DNA of 64,000 nt from the NCBI RefSeq assembly GCF_040954835.1, contig NC_090703.1:19729444-19793443 (forward strand). Reading direction: 5' to 3'. Within the stretch, counting starts at the first letter, position 1. Each line of letters opens with the position of its first letter. The position numbers and the translations under genes are program-made. Below are positions 22,347 through 36,284 of this stretch, piece by piece. The notes beneath the pieces were generated by a model. It was not told where the DNA came from. It did no database searches and worked only from the letters and a program-made list of their open reading frames with translations. This DNA is from Lepisosteus oculatus. Its lineage: Eukaryota > Chordata > Actinopteri > Semionotiformes > Lepisosteidae.

Positions 22347-25019
22347 GGGCACACGCCCTCTCTTTCACAGGATATGGCTTCATACCTTTCGCTGCAGCAC
22401 ATCTGTGGCTGAAAAGCCACACTTGTCATAAGTGAACGTGCAGTTTAATTAGCTGTCACATCGTGTGCGGCCGCTTTCTCATCTGAAGTTGTTTGCAATT
22501 TTGTTTTCTCTTAGGTAATCATTTTCTGCATCTGTGAAAGAGAAGGGGTACTTGATTGATTGTCTGGCTTAATTCAGGAAGCAGTATGCTGCAAAAAATG
22601 GGGGTAAAGTTTCCCATATTACCCCCACAGACACGCTGAGTTGTGAAACGCTTCTTCTTCCCTTCAAACCAAGCTGTGTATTTTATCAGGTGCGGTAGAA
22701 AACAAAACGTAAAAAAGTATCCAATTAGATGTGTCCAAACCAGGGCACTTCTGTAGTCTGTTAAATTATTTAAACATTGAAATGCATTCATATATGTGTA
22801 TGTAAGTGTATATACTGTATCTGTGCTGTGAAAAGGAATCAGATATTCATAAAATATATTTGCACGTCTGAACACAAACTGTTATGCTTGTATCAGTCAA
22901 CATTTACTCCTGAGAAGAAACGAGGAGAGCTTGTCTCCCTGAGCATTACACAAATATACTGCACCACCTCTCCAGGATGTGTCTGTACAGTAGGAAAGAA
23001 TACATCTATCCCTCCCGCCCACGTACTCTTTTTTTGCACACCATATTGAGAGCCAATGCATGTGGACGCAGGAACAGGAAACACGCCAATAATTTCCTGT
23101 TTGATGATTATGCAAAAGAATGTAAAGCTGTTGAAGGATAGTATCCACATATAATGATGTTCAAGGAGAATCATTGAGCTTGTTAAATTTAATAAGAAAT
23201 TGGTATTAGAAGGTAACAGCTGTGTTTATGCAAAAAAGTGTTCATTATCATTGAAACCGAATGGTACTGCGACAAAGGAAAGGCTGCTTTGTAGCGTCTT
23301 GTGTTGCAGTGGGAACACCCAAAGCTAACATTAAAGATTGTAATGCTAATGATGATAAGAAAACAGGATTACCTCTCCACAGCAGATGGATACCTGTTGT
23401 CGTGTTTTATAGAGGTCTCGTAAACAAGTCAACACCACTTTTACTCATGTTGAGCAAGTTAATAGACAAATTGGTAATAAACTTACTCTACTGCTTCATT
23501 GGGACAGGATGGACTGCCATCTTTAGCTCACAAAGGCTGAAATGGGTCAAGCAGCTACTGTATACAGTCTTATTTCCATAGTGTGTTAGGGTGAGTGCAT
23601 AAACACATGCATGCGTGTGTGAGTGTAAAATACGGGGTTTTAAAATAAATGTGTAATGTGTGAAAGTTATATCTGCCCTTACTTGAGCATCGAGTCAGGA
23701 GTGTTGTATCAAAAGGTTACAGATTTAAGCTAATCTTAAAAAAAATTAGTTTCAGTGACCTAAACCAAGACTTCTACATATCCGGCCTTGAAAATAAATC
23801 AAACATGCTGTTCTATTTTCTGCTATATTAGTGCTGTATATACCTGTTATCATTTATGTCTTCATAACGTAATTTTAGTGTACTATCCTCATTACACCTG
23901 AGGTTAGAAAACTCATCGTCTTACTTTTTCTTAAAACACATCTTTGTTTTGAATGAAACATACATGTGTTTAAAGTTGATTGAACAGAGGGTTACTTCAT
24001 GTCGTGGGCTACAGTACCTCTTATCAAATTCAACCTACTCAATACTCCAAAAGCATATTTAATTATAGATAAATGCTGACAGGTGTGGTTAACCTAAGGC
24101 GGGGTGTTACATGCAATCAAGGAAACAGAAAAAGCGGAAAGAAAAAGCTGTTAAACATGACTTAAAATGTCCAAGCTGGCAACAAGTTTATTTCATACTA
24201 TTATTACATCTTGGAATGCCCAAAAAAGAGAATTCATTATTGCTGATCTGAGGATGCCATTGCAGATTAGGTGAGGAGAAAGATACATTATATATCGATG
24301 CTTAGTATCGATATATATAAAGTATATAAATTCTTATATTGTTTCTATTTAGGAAATACCATGTAGAGATTTTCTGTGAGAAAAGCTTTTGCTGTGGGTT
24401 GTTAACTGATCTAAGCAGATTCTACCTCGGAATTTCTGTACGCATGTTGGTCTGCAATCTTTACATTCAGTGAAGTAACTATACAGTACCTGCACTGATT
24501 TTTATCTGAAGATAACACAGTCGCAAGTACTGTATTAATCTGCCATCTCTGTGCATCTGAACTGTGCTCACTTGACAATGTTTTCCTTTCAGCCCTCGGG
24601 CTCTTGTCTAATTATAGTAATATAATTCACTTTAATAGATTTTGAACATGCCCTCAGTGCTAATGCACTTTCTGGGGTATTATGAACCCCTGTTATTTCA
24701 ACATAATACTGTAAGTGTTGAAATTGAGCCACTTATTTTGATTACTGTCTTCTAATTTGTCTTATTGTTGATTAAAAAGGTAAAAAACAAAACAAACAAG
24801 AATTCTTACTGCCAATGAATAGATATTTGAGCACTAAGACAGAAAAATTACAACTTTTCATTAATCATAATAAAAGGGGTTGTTTGAAATTTCCATTTTG
24901 GAAGTTATTGACATTAATGCATTATCCATTTTTATGTTTGTATTTTAATGTTTTCTTTTTAAATAAACCATCACTTTCTGGTATTAGTAAAAAAAAAACA
25001 CTTACATATTCCAATATGT
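22347..25019. other. gpr132 3' UTR and downstream intergenic DNA
   Basis: The gpr132 3' UTR must begin here, but no single poly(A) site stands out among scattered AATAAA motifs. Beyond it no gene or repeat is recognised except a perfect hairpin at 24,289-24,317. Confidence 0.4.
24289..24317. repeat. perfect inverted repeat, 11-bp arms
   Basis: TATATATCGAT, a 7-nt spacer GCTTAGT, then ATCGATATATA. It could extrude as a small hairpin; function unknown and AT-rich palindromes arise by chance. Confidence 0.7.
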
Positions 25020-25295
25020 ATGGGCGGAGCGGTGGTTCTGTGGCTAAGGATCTGCACCTGTGACTGGAAGGTTGCTGGTTCAAATCCTGCAGCTGGCAGA
25101 GGAATCCTACTCCGTTGGGCCCCTGAGCAAGGCCCTTAACTCCAACTGCTCCAGGGGCACCATACAATGGCTGACCCTGCACTCTGACCCCAAGCTTCTC
25201 TCCCTGTGTCTCCATGGAGAAAAGCTGGCGAAAAGACGAATTCCTAATGCAAGAAATTGTATACGGCTAATAAAGAAACATTATTATTATGTGAG
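25020..25295 (+). mobile_element. tRNA-derived SINE, second family, near full length
   Basis: Head GGGCGGAGCGGTGGTTCTGT and TGGCTAAGGATCTGCACCTG resemble a tRNA with its A-box, and GCTGGTTCAAATCC is a good B-box. The body GGGCCCCTGAGCAAGGCCCT and a tail GAATTCCTAATGCAAGAAAT / TAATAAAGAAACATTATTAT follow. It differs from the GTGGAGTTTG family elsewhere in the window. Confidence 0.85.
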
Positions 25296-28200
25296 GCGGA
25301 ATCTAATTTCTATTTTTAATTAGCATGCTTTTGAAGTTGTTAAGTACTCTACTAAAAGGCAACCTGTTCGTGATTGAAAAAAAATATTTCATACAGTACA
25401 TTGTTTCATGGAGGGAAAATCCAAGAAAAACAGCTGATGCCCGTGACACTTCTTAAAAGGATCATTCAAATTCCTTTTCAACCAGAAGTTCTGTACTTGA
25501 ATCTTCCTAATGAAACATACACCACATGTGAATGAGTGTATTTCGAATAAATGCATTGCTACATCAGCATCTGGTTGTTTTGCCTATTTACTACTCTTTT
25601 CAGTAGTTTTACAGTACTAATCTCGAGAACTGGTATTAAAGTCCAGTACTGAGGTTAACAGAGGTCTTGGAAACCAGCCCTTGAAGCTTGGGATGAAGCA
25701 GTTCCACAGAAGGTAGAATAGGCCATTCATTATGACCTGTTTTCCCATGCCCATTTTTGCTGGTCCATTTTGCCCTTTGTATGTATTTGCTTGCAGTTTT
25801 TTTCTTGTCCAGTTTATTGCTGTCAGTACTGTGCACAATTTCGGGGCACCTGAAAATCTTGTGAAACATTCAAATGCACCAATTATTCTTCTCTTTCTTC
25901 TAGTCCCAGTTTGGTTCCACTAGCTTTTGATCTGCCTTGGATTACTTCTGCAGCATACGGTTAGATTGAGGACCTGTGCACACACCTTTGTTCACTGAGA
26001 CTGTGTACTGGGAAATTCCTGTGTCAATGAGCTATAACCAGCCAGCAATCACCGTGTTTTGAGAACCTTTCGCACCAGTATGGCAGTCATTTCTGGATTT
26101 AAGGCGTTATCATAATTTCACAGCATTGTTTTATTTTTAAGATTACTTTACCATCTCTTAAATGATGCACAATTATTTATGACAAGAGAAGCACCTCTTC
26201 AAAATGCCTAACCTATTCTACACCCATCCTACTGGTCCCTAGTAAAATCGTGAAGATACAATTGTTCTTCGGGATAAATATAGAAGATATCTAGTCCTCA
26301 TTTTATATGAATCAGACTTCACAACCGCCTTTTTATATATCATGAAATGTGGTTTGTGCTTTTTCAAGTTTTTAAGCATGCTATGATTCAGGTTTAAATA
26401 TAACTTTGTATGTGTATCCCAGCCCAGTCCTGTGCATTTAAATAGTTCATGAAGTTAAATGCTAGTAAAACTGCTTTTTACCCTGGCATCTTCATTTTAC
26501 TGTAAGTGAATATTTTCGGAAGAGAGATGACACAAATTTTAACTTCAAAGGACTTTTGAAGCGCAATACACAAAAAATGGAAATAAAGAGTAATATTGTA
26601 CCATTTCTGCTGTAGGTTATGTTTTGACAGAAAAATGAAAAGCTCGTCAGTAGAAATAAATGAGACTCATTCAGGTGTGAGTAATGCTGAGAATGTTTCA
26701 AGATGCAAGGAGTTTGTGGTGACCTCATGGAACCACAAACATCACTTTTTGTATACAGAGCTTCATAAAAAGGCACCTAGGATGTCCAAGGACAGAGAAG
26801 TATTAAGGCGTGCAAGGAGTATAAAAAACTTCTAAGCATGATTTCACTCTGTTGTTCTTTTAACACACTCCTGCAGCATGAGGTGAACATGGCAGAAATG
26901 TGGTTGTTCTTGCGAATTTCAGAGAACGTACATCTCTTAAGAGATTGTAGAGGTAGTAGTTTTCAGGTGCTTTTAGTGGTGATCTGATGCTAATGGAACT
27001 AGTTTTCTCTGTGCAAATTAGATGCTTCTCTGATCATTGATCATGGCTTTGGAATGCACTCTTCAGGACCCTGTATGGAGTAAATGTCACTTGTTCAATT
27101 GTAGCACTGTTGTTCTCTTTCTCTGTGAGAATTTTTGTTATGTTACAGTATGTAGTGTTGCCCAGGTTTAGGTTTTCCAACTAACGTTTGTTTTGTGTTT
27201 TGGCTGGCCGAAGTATGACACAACTGACTGGTGAAATTCATTTTTAATAACTACATGTTCTAAAGAGACTGAAATGTTCCCTGACTTGAAAATATACAGT
27301 ACGTAGGTAGTTTGAATTTTATGGGAACTGACTGTTTTTGATCAGACGACGTTTACGTTGAATTTCCTGATGAGTGAATTGTGTCCAACACGAGCGTTTA
27401 CAAACCCTCGCTGTTTGATTGGATGTATTTTTTACAAAGCATTTTAATGATTGCATTAGCTATCAGGTTGTTACAGAACGTGGAAGTGCCATTGTGAAGA
27501 AAGTTGTGAAGAACGTTGTATGCATAACATCACAGTATCATTTTGAATTATATATATATATAGTGCACACTGTGAATACAGGCTTCAGCATGAATATACA
27601 GTATATTTGTGTATATGTTTTGTTCAGGTTAATTATTCTACATACTACATGCTAATTTAGGAAAAAAGAAGTGAAACAAGAAGAACGGTTGTATACACAT
27701 GTGCTAGAAAATATATTTTCTCAAGGCTTGTTTTTCTCGATCAGTTATACTGCCAGCTTTCTTTGCTACTATGTGCTAATTGAAATGTGGGTTTCTGTAC
27801 AGCCTCGACAAAGTGAAGTTCCTGTCACAAGAGAGGGGAACTGAGTCTAGCTCACAGTGAAGTTGGCACACCTCCTTTGTAATATCATCTTCCTTTGCAC
27901 ATGTGACGGACCGTTCAAAATTTCTAGGCCTTTTTTTAGAAACCTTTGTGTACTTCTTCATTGTAATAGTTATCGAGTGTTGTGTCCGAGAAAAGTGTTG
28001 AGTTTCGGGCTACATTTGTAGATCAACTAGTTGTGCCTTTTCTTGGACAAATCTGTTGCCACTCAGTGCCTGTTAGGAATATTGTTTTACTTGAGAGTTG
28101 GGCTCTTAGTACACTAATTGCTTATTGTTGTTAAATTGTTGTTTTTGAAATAAGTTTTACAGCATACTTCAGCATTACCTGTCCTGAAGAACCATACATG

Positions 28201-31200
28201 TGAAGTTATTTGGGTTAGCTTCTTGTCTTAAGAAAAATCAATGTGCTGCCTAAAAACCGTTTCAGGAAACCATTTATACATTCAATCGCACGTAGCTAAC
28301 AGGATGCTGTTTGAGTACTGTGGTTGATAGGTGGTTTGCAGGTATCGTCTTCAATTTAGAAAAAAAACAGCACAAAAGTTTGGGCAAACAAACATTCAGT
28401 CGCAAGCTCGGCATTAGACTAGAAGCAGGCTGTATGTTTAATTAAACAAAAATTCATGTGATTTCACCAAATCAAGTAATTTTGTGTAGCATTGTGGATA
28501 TGGAAAAAGGCAGTATTTTGCACATACTACTGTGTTAGCAAATCTAAAAGTTATGTATTAGTCATGAGTTCCTTTTATATGTGACTACTGTATAAAATGT
28601 ATCTTCAAAAACTTCCTTAATTGTGTTCACACTCCGTTTAGCTCATTCACCTACAAAAATATCCATTTACATTGTTGAGTTTTTAATAAGTAATTTAGAG
28701 ATTCCTTCACAAACTCATTCGAGCATTAATTAATCATTAAAATCAGCCTAATGTAGCTTTTTCACCATTTTATGGACCAGGTCCACTCTGGGTTTACACC
28801 ACAGTTTTCTGAAGGTTTTTAATTTATTATTGCATTCTATATCCTGGAGAGAAAAATGTGTTTTTCTTTTTTCTTAAAATTTATAATTTATATATTATAG
28901 GATGGCACACTTTGTGCAGCGGTGAAATGTTCACTTTGAAAATACAGGACTTTTGCCAAACATATGCTACAGTACTCATAATCATGTTCAAGTGTTCAAT
29001 ACATTTAACTGGTTTTGGCCAATGTGTGTTACAGTGTAATATTATTTTTTAAATCTATACTAACGTGGGAAATGGTTGAATTAGAAGAGAATTCTTACAT
29101 ATCCTCTTTGTTGTGTAACAGACTGCCAGTATAGCATAGTCCTGTTGCTAAATTATTTCTTACTGATATTTACTATATAAAAGCAAAGGACCTCTCAGCC
29201 AGAACTGATATCTTACTGCACTGCTCTCGTTCTTTCAAACTGAAAAACAATCAGAGCTTTTTTGTAGAACAAACTAGCAGGAAACTGCGGCGAAACAGAA
29301 ATGTTTCATCATCAGAAAATTCATTTCAAACACTTCATTTTTTCTTGGTATGAGTGTGTGGCAGCTCTTTTTGGATACATATTCCATTTTAGATATACAC
29401 TTTGTAGACATGTCTGGCTAGATGTTAAAACATGTGAAAACTGTCATGAGGACAATCATAACACCTTTGAGTGAACTTTGTTTAAGAGGAGTTGAGACTA
29501 ATGTGAATAAGACAAAATTAAAAAAAAACATTTACTGGCTCAACAGACTAACCATATGAGTCTTAGTCTTTTTTCACCTGTAAATTTCTTAAAAGGCCTC
29601 AGATTTGGCAAAAGGCAAAAGGTGAATCAAAACATAGAGGTTTTATTCAATCAACATCAAAAGAACAGAAGCAACATATATACAGTAGGAACAGAGCCTG
29701 AATTATATATTATATAATTATATATAGGAATCAACTCTCCAAAACACATATTACATATTATATAATGCCATGAGAATGAAACACACCAGAGTCATTTAAG
29801 ATGAAAACTTGATTATATAAACATGAATACACAGTCTCAACCAGACTGGAGGAACTTTCATAAGAAAGTTTAGAAGTTAGTGGATGAGAACAAGGTCCTA
29901 TTAAATTTTAAGGTAAGTGGACAATCTTTCCCTCATCTGCAAGTTTAATGTATCATTCAAATATACAGTACTTTCTTTAATTCTCACAGCTCTGAAACTA
30001 GTATTTACATACCTTTTTAGAAGAACAAAATTAGATATTAAAAAGGAAATAAAGAAGAAATTAAAGGTGGAGCATTAAAGTGCACTTACAGTATACCTAT
30101 CATTTCATTATTACCTCTAACATTCATAAAGACTAAATTACCTTCACGGGTGTAGTATGGTTTCTTTGAGCATGTTTTAAACCCCTAGCTGCTCTCTTTT
30201 ATGGAAACATACAAAGTTAGTATGTTTCCAGATTTAAAGGTTAAAACATGAAAGCAAATTTGATTTTATAATCACCCGTAAAAACCTGTAACTCTTTCTA
30301 CATCAGCTATATGGCCTAGGTGTCCATTTCTACCCTGAAGACAAAGCAGAGAAGATTCTAAATTTGCAGGAAATAACTAGGGAAATGTAGGCCTACGTAA
30401 TCTGAATGACCCTGTAAAATATTCCTTCAACAACAAGCATAACACTAATATATGCAATTAAACAATGGTATAATTAAGTAGGATATGTTAGAAATATTTC
30501 TAATTTTTGTATATTAAAGATGTTAGCTATTATACTTGTATTTACACCTTCTTATCAAAACTATTCTATATCATGATGTAGACTGCCCCCTAATTAAATA
30601 TGTTTATTTTAGTGCAGACTGCCAGTCAACCCCTAGGCTCAAAAATGTATTTTTTAACTCATTATATAATTGTACCTTTTCTGAAGTGATATAGCCCCAA
30701 GGCATCTTTGAGAAAACTAAAACAGTTGCTTATTACTTAATGAGTGTGAGATTAGAAGTCCTTTTTCATGAAATGTTTAATTGGCTGCTGCCTACTGTGG
30801 TTGGTATCTCAGCTGGTAACTGTATCCTGAATATGACTGAATCATTTCTTCCAGATAGCACAGTGCCCACTACACCCTATCCTTCCTTCACCTCCTGCCC
30901 CTCCTCTGCTTAATATATATATCAAAGCTAGCACTTCAAACTGTACTTAGCTATTTCAGGTGCCTGAGCTTCTAGTCTATTTTTACCACTGGTATGTTCT
31001 TAAATGTCTGTGTGATCAATAAAGATATGGATGTTGTCTGTTGTAAATAACCCATAAGTTTATTGTGCCCATCCATACTAGAATGAGCCAAAACATATCT
31101 GGTGCATTGAGCAGCCTTGTGCAATTTGCTAGACCTGGTCCAGAAGGTTAATAATGGTTCTAGAACAGTCTGAAGGAACATTGTTTTTTGTTTTTATAAT

Positions 31201-32005
31201 TTTCCTCATGTTTATAGTAATATGCCTTGTTTTTGTTTGCTTAAATGATCTGTGTCTGTTTTTCCATCTGTTTTATCTCTTTCTCCTTCTTTCTTCCCAC
31301 AGTTCAAAACCGATGATTCACAACATCCTGTAACTTAGAAATTTCAGACCGTAGAATGATGGCTGTTAAGAAAAACCCCGCAAGTTCATTGTATCTGATA
31401 TGAAATAAATGTAATAGATTTTAGGGAGCTCGTTTCAGAGTTTTGAGTCAAGTGTGTGAGCCGAGAACATCATTTTACCACAATCTATTGGATTATTAAT
31501 AAGATGTATAAAGGGCACAGACAGGTCAGACATTTCACAGTCTGTTCTTCAGGAAGTTAATGTGGTGTTATTGCGTGTCAAAAAGCATGTGTGCTTATAG
31601 ATGTGAAAAGGTAGCATGTGTTAAAAATGAATTGAGCTATAGTAACACGATAAAATACAAGTGTGAGTAAGGTTGAGAAAAAATAAACTTGTAAAAAAAG
31701 TACACTTAAAAACTGCTGAGAACCTACTGTATGATATAAACTCTAAGAGAGCTCTATGTCTGATTTTCCTAATGAGCTAACTCCTAATACATCTCTCTTC
31801 AATCTTACATACAGCACATTATCTAGACTGAGTGGATGAGAGCATCCCCAGCATGTTTTAGCTCTCAGAATGCTGTTTTCATCAAACATTTACCACCATA
31901 TGAGGGTAACATCTGTTTTCTTTCCTTTCCCTCATAAGAGAACAACCAAACTCAGTTGTAAAGTGGCACATATGTTTTTCAGAACACTCATTTAAGAGTT
32001 TATTA
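25296..32005. other. gene desert, nothing recognised
   Basis: About 6.7 kb of AT-rich sequence with only short chance frames. A TATATAAAAG box occurs near 29,172 and an acceptor-like TTCTTCCCACAG near 31,290-31,301, but neither is attached to a recognisable exon. Palindromic AT sequence lies near 29,700-29,760. Conserved regulatory elements could be present; that cannot be judged without comparison. Confidence 0.4.
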
Positions 32006-32305
32006 TTCATCCATCTGTTTTCAATGACTGTTTAGTCCAATTCAGGGAGATGGTGAGCCAAGTGGAACCCGGCAGATAATGGGCACAAGGTACAGGGTAC
32101 AAAAAGCACATGGGAGACAATATAGAGAAACCAGTTAACCTAGACCATGTGTTCTTTGACTGTGGGAGGAAACCAGGACCTCCAACAAAACCCTTACAAC
32201 CACAGGGAGAACAAGCTCTGCACAGAATATGCCCCAGGCCAGAATTGAACCCAGGACACCACAGCCGAGGTAGCAACAATAACCACTACACAACCACGCC
32301 GGGTG
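32006..32305 (-). mobile_element. tRNA-headed fish SINE, reverse, near full length
   Basis: Minus-strand order from high to low coordinates: head near 32,300, GGGTTCAATTCTGG B-box near 32,240-32,253, the CTGTGGTTGTAAGGG block, TCCTCCCACAG, GGTTAACTGG and TATTGTCTCCC. Confidence 0.78.
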
Positions 32306-33319
32306 AAAAGTCTTCACCAGCAGTTTAAATTTTAACTTAGAAATATTTCCTTTTTAGCATAGGAATACCATACCATTATACCACACTAATATAATGTGGT
32401 ATAGACCTCTTTCTAAATGAACATAACCTATCTCACAATCACTCTCTGATTTTCTGATACGAGTGTTGTGAAGGAGTGAACTTTCAGGAAAAGACCCAGG
32501 TTAAAATGAGATGCACCTGGATACTTGGCATACGTAGGGAGGGAGATTCCACATGAGGAAAATTACAAGTAGAATAGGCACTGTGTGTCCCCTGGAGTAA
32601 TGAGTAGGTGTATAATACTATAGCTGCCAGGAGGAAGCCATCCAATGGGAAAGGAAGAAGAGTGAGAGCTCTGGAGTGCAACAGCAACAGCAGAAGCAAT
32701 ATCATGTTTAACTGGCTCATAGGTTGTGGAGACTCAGCTTAGGCTACACTGAAGGACATCAGAAGTGCTGGAGAGGGGAACTATGTGTGGTAACATGTTT
32801 GCCAGGCTCAATGGGGGTGATGTCTACTGCTAAGGAACAGGGCCAGCTGAAACAGGGCTGACAGAAGCTGTAGGGTAATTGGCGTATCTTCTCCCACAGC
32901 TGAGAGAGGGAGTCTAGACAGCACAGCTGAAGTCCGAAGTAAATCAGAGCTACAACACCAGCAGACAAGTGTGAAGTCTCTGAGAGGGGTTGTGTGAAAA
33001 GATCGTCAAACGGACTGCTGTGTCAGGAGCACCAGTGGATTTATTAATGAAGGTGCAGAGCTGCGTCTCTGATATAACAGGATCAGCCAAAACAGCGAAC
33101 TGAAAGAGAAAATGGTTATATGGTAAGTGAAGACACTGAGTGAGTGGGCAACATGGAGTGAGGCAGGTGAATGCTCCAGTGCTAAATTGGATAACATATT
33201 GTGACTGGTGAAGATTTGAGTGAGTGAAACCCTGAGAGAAGAACAAGGACACTTTAGACCATGCAGACATACCCAAGAGAGGAGCAGGGTGTGTACAGTA
33301 CCATCTGTGGATGTTAACG
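32306..33319. other. intergenic, nothing recognised
   Basis: More balanced base composition than its surroundings, with several short overlapping frames, none similar to a family I know. Confidence 0.4.
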
Positions 33320-33440
33320 ATTCAATTCAATTCAACTTTATTTGTCATTATACTTACACAGGTGCATAGTATAGTGAAAAGTGTTTTTCATTAGTCACTC
33401 AGGTGCAGTATATAAATAGAACAGAAGATAAGACAATAGA
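33320..33440 (-). mobile_element. non-LTR retrotransposon or SINE 3' end, reverse
   Basis: On the minus strand the element ends in TATAATGACAAATAAAGTTG followed by repeated AATTG units, a common fish LINE tail. The body upstream (33,345-33,440) is decayed. Confidence 0.6.
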
Positions 33441-34444
33441 CAGTATCACAATAACAATAACAGTGTAATAACATAGATAGAGCACTTAAAACGTGAAAAA
33501 TGTACAGTACGTTACCCACTGGTATCACTACATGGCTGCAACTATCTGTGCTTAACAGGCAGGAAATGTCACAAGCATAACTTCAGAAGGCAAGTACAGT
33601 ATGTTTTTCAATTCATTTTGCCAGGAAAATCTTCCTATCACCCAAATCTATTTTTTAAATTAATACAAATGAGTTGCTAGAGATCCACCATATTTGCTAC
33701 CATCATACCTCTTTCTCAAAGCGTTAAGACAACATAAAGTCTGATTTTGTTTGTATTGCAAATTTTGAGTAAAGTCTGATACATTTCAATAACTAGAAGT
33801 CTGAAGTGGTTGCTATATGAGTTTTTACAGACTGTTGGGTATTTCTGAGGACTTAGCAAGTGATTGAAAAATAATTAGATGGTTCTTCTCTCTGTTGTAT
33901 ATGAGTTCTTGTGGGAATGTGTTACTTATTTTATTGAGCATATTTGTAGTTCTGTTCTCAGGTTCTGTTTTAACCACTGGAAAAGTAAATGGAGCCTTTT
34001 GCCCTCTTCATGTTAATTGTCTTTTGAGTGTTTTGGAGATACTTTGACACTTTGGTCACAGTTGGAAGAAGGTGGAGTTATTCTCCAGATTTAAGTGACT
34101 TTGACTTTTTTGGCACAGGTTAATCAAAGGCTGCATATACTGTACACTGAACTGAAGATTGGAAAACTACATTTCCACAGTAGCAATCAGCATTAGGGGG
34201 AAATTGTTAGCACGAGTCCTTGAACTGGATATTGATAGTGCACATGCTGAGATTAATGGTAAAAATATCTTTCAAAGGTCCAAGAAAAATATTTATGACT
34301 TATTCCTAAAAAAATACCACATAGAAACTTTCCTGGAAATTCTGTAACAAAATATTGCAATCCATTAAAAACAGTAATTAATCTTTCCTAATAAGAATAA
34401 CATTTTCTATCCAACGATTCATGAATTTCATGCTTTTAAAGTAT
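33441..34444. other. intergenic, nothing recognised
   Basis: AT-rich; a 62-codon frame at 34,159 has no recognisable similarity. Confidence 0.4.
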
Positions 34445-34672
34445 GTTTGAGTGGCAGCAGATGTAGTCAGCTGGTATTTGTGTTCTTTAGCATGAATTAA
34501 TAAACACCTCAATTACTATGCCCAGCACTCATTGAGCACTAATAAATCATTAAGTACCAGCAGTTCACTCCAGCCTGCCATCCCTGAGGCTGTCTCTCCT
34601 CTCTCTCAGGGTTGTGGGGAAGCCGGTGCTGTTGCCCATCTGTTTGCTATGCCAGGCTCTGTCTACGCTTTC
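34445..34672. repeat. copy A of an unclassified duplicated element
   Basis: Closely similar, same orientation, to 41,132-41,360. Shared blocks: GGCAGCAGATG, AATTAATAAACACCTCAAT, GAGCACTAATAAATCATTAA and a 42-nt identical block containing CCATCCCTGAGGCTGTCTCT. There is no tRNA or 5S head and no poly-A or microsatellite tail. It is either a low-copy repeat or a duplicated non-coding element. Confidence 0.8.
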
Positions 34673-35104
34673 CTAAGGCTGCTGGTGGAACTGGGCCTGT
34701 TGGCTACCAGGCAACCAAAGCAAAGATGCCTCCATCAGATGGGGACCAGTTCCAAATCACTCACTTGAATTCCTCTCTCTACTGTGTCCGTCTCGTATCA
34801 GACCCCATCTAGTCTAAATCAGTGCTTCATTCAAGCCCCAGTCTAAGCTGCAAATATTGTATTTTACTCATTTCCTTGCTTTGCATTTGGGAATTGCTGT
34901 CAATCTGAAAATGAAATCACACCCTGAGCAGTAATGACGCAAAGTGTAAATCGATTTTCAGATCATTTTGTGTGTCTGAGCTATGATATATTCAGCTTTC
35001 CTTTTCGTTTAAAAAAATGTGTCTTCTATATTGATTTTGACCCAAACCCCTTCCTTAATTAAAACCAGAAAAGGGCAGCAAAACACAGTCCTGACTAAAA
35101 ATCC

Positions 35105-35425
35105 ACCTGAACGTTTCTAACTGCTTCTTCTGGCCAGAGAGCCAGAGCCTATCCAGCAAGCAACGGGCACAAGGCAGGCTACACCCTGGACAGGTCGCCA
35201 GTCCACTGCAGGACAGATATACACATGCTCACACCAGGGCCAGTTTTCCCAGGAACCAATTAACCTACCAGTATGTTTTAGACTGTGGGAGGAAATTGGA
35301 GCACCCAAAGAAAACCTACACAAATACAGAGACAACATACAAACTCCACACAGATAGCACCCCAGGTCTGGAATAAAAGCCAGGGCCCCAGCAAGGCTAA
35401 TATCTGCACCACCATACCGCCCTAA
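35105..35425 (-). mobile_element. tRNA-headed fish SINE, reverse, near full length
   Basis: Minus strand: head near 35,420, CTGGGGTGCTATCTGTGTGG, CTTTGGGTGCTCCAATTTCC, ACTGGTAGGTTAATTGGTTC, CTGCAGTGGACTGGCGACC, CCAGGGTGTAGCCTGCCTTG and GATAGGCTCTGGCTC, with the tail near 35,110. Confidence 0.83.
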
Positions 35426-36184
35426 TTTTACCATATCTAATTTTTACTCAATCCTACACTTGTCTAATTAGCCCTCAAAAGGGATATATTATTCATCAGA
35501 ATTTTACTACACATGAATCATGTATATTGTATGTGGATGTATACCAATGCACTTCAGAACAGAAGCGTCGCTAATTACTAATTTCAGACAGTTTTGAAAA
35601 AGATATTATGGGAGGTTTGATGTGCTTGAAAAGTTGTTAGCACTTCTGGCCCGCTTTGGACACCCTAGAACCAACTGAAGATGAAATGATAAAAACTGAG
35701 AACGCAAACATGGTTGGAAATCATGCGGGTTTGTACATGCAAAGGTGATGCACATAGGCCGATGATTTGTGCAGGCACACTAGCTGTAACTCTACTAAGA
35801 CAGTGCAGCACTATGCTCATATGTTTGCAATTACCCAATGACAACGATATCAGATATGTTGATAATGTGGGTTAGTTTCCGCACGGCAACAGCAGTGGCT
35901 ACTAACATAATTAGACATTCATCAGTCGTATGTAAACCAGCAGAATCTTCAAAAAGAGTGACAACATGACACAACATCACTAAGTCTGCTCAGCTGCAGT
36001 TATCAACTGCAAGAAACTAGTCCTGGGATTTCAGTACGGGGCTGTATTTTCTCATCATGCCCTTTTCAGTGTTTCCTCTCGGCAATTGTACACTGAAGAA
36101 ACCATAAAACGTTCACAAACCCCTGTCTAATGTTGGCTTTAAGAGCTGGCTTGCTTGCTTTCTTCTGGGGACAACGGTGTGTTC
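35426..36184. other. intergenic, nothing recognised
   Basis: AT-rich; possibly the decayed 5' part of the Tc1 relic that follows, but no readable transposase motif. Confidence 0.4.
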
Positions 36185-36255
36185 TGTGATTGACCTACTG
36201 GAATATTGGATTACAATCCAGTTGAGGACATGTGGAGTGAACTGTGCAGCAGCTT
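36185..36255 (+). mobile_element. possible Tc1-like transposase fragment
   Basis: One frame reads LDYNPVEDMWSELCSSFW, resembling the PDLNPIENLW.EL block near the transposase C-terminus. Too short and isolated for certainty. Confidence 0.4.
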
Positions 36256-36284
36256 CTGGCAAATAATATTATATATTATAATAT

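Noticed and set aside
21531-22429. Several 65-101-codon frames on both strands overlapping gpr132
   Set aside because: Shadows of the receptor gene in other frames.
29165-29340. TATATAAAAG box as a promoter
   Set aside because: No CpG enrichment, donor site or coding sequence follows; AT-rich DNA makes such boxes common.
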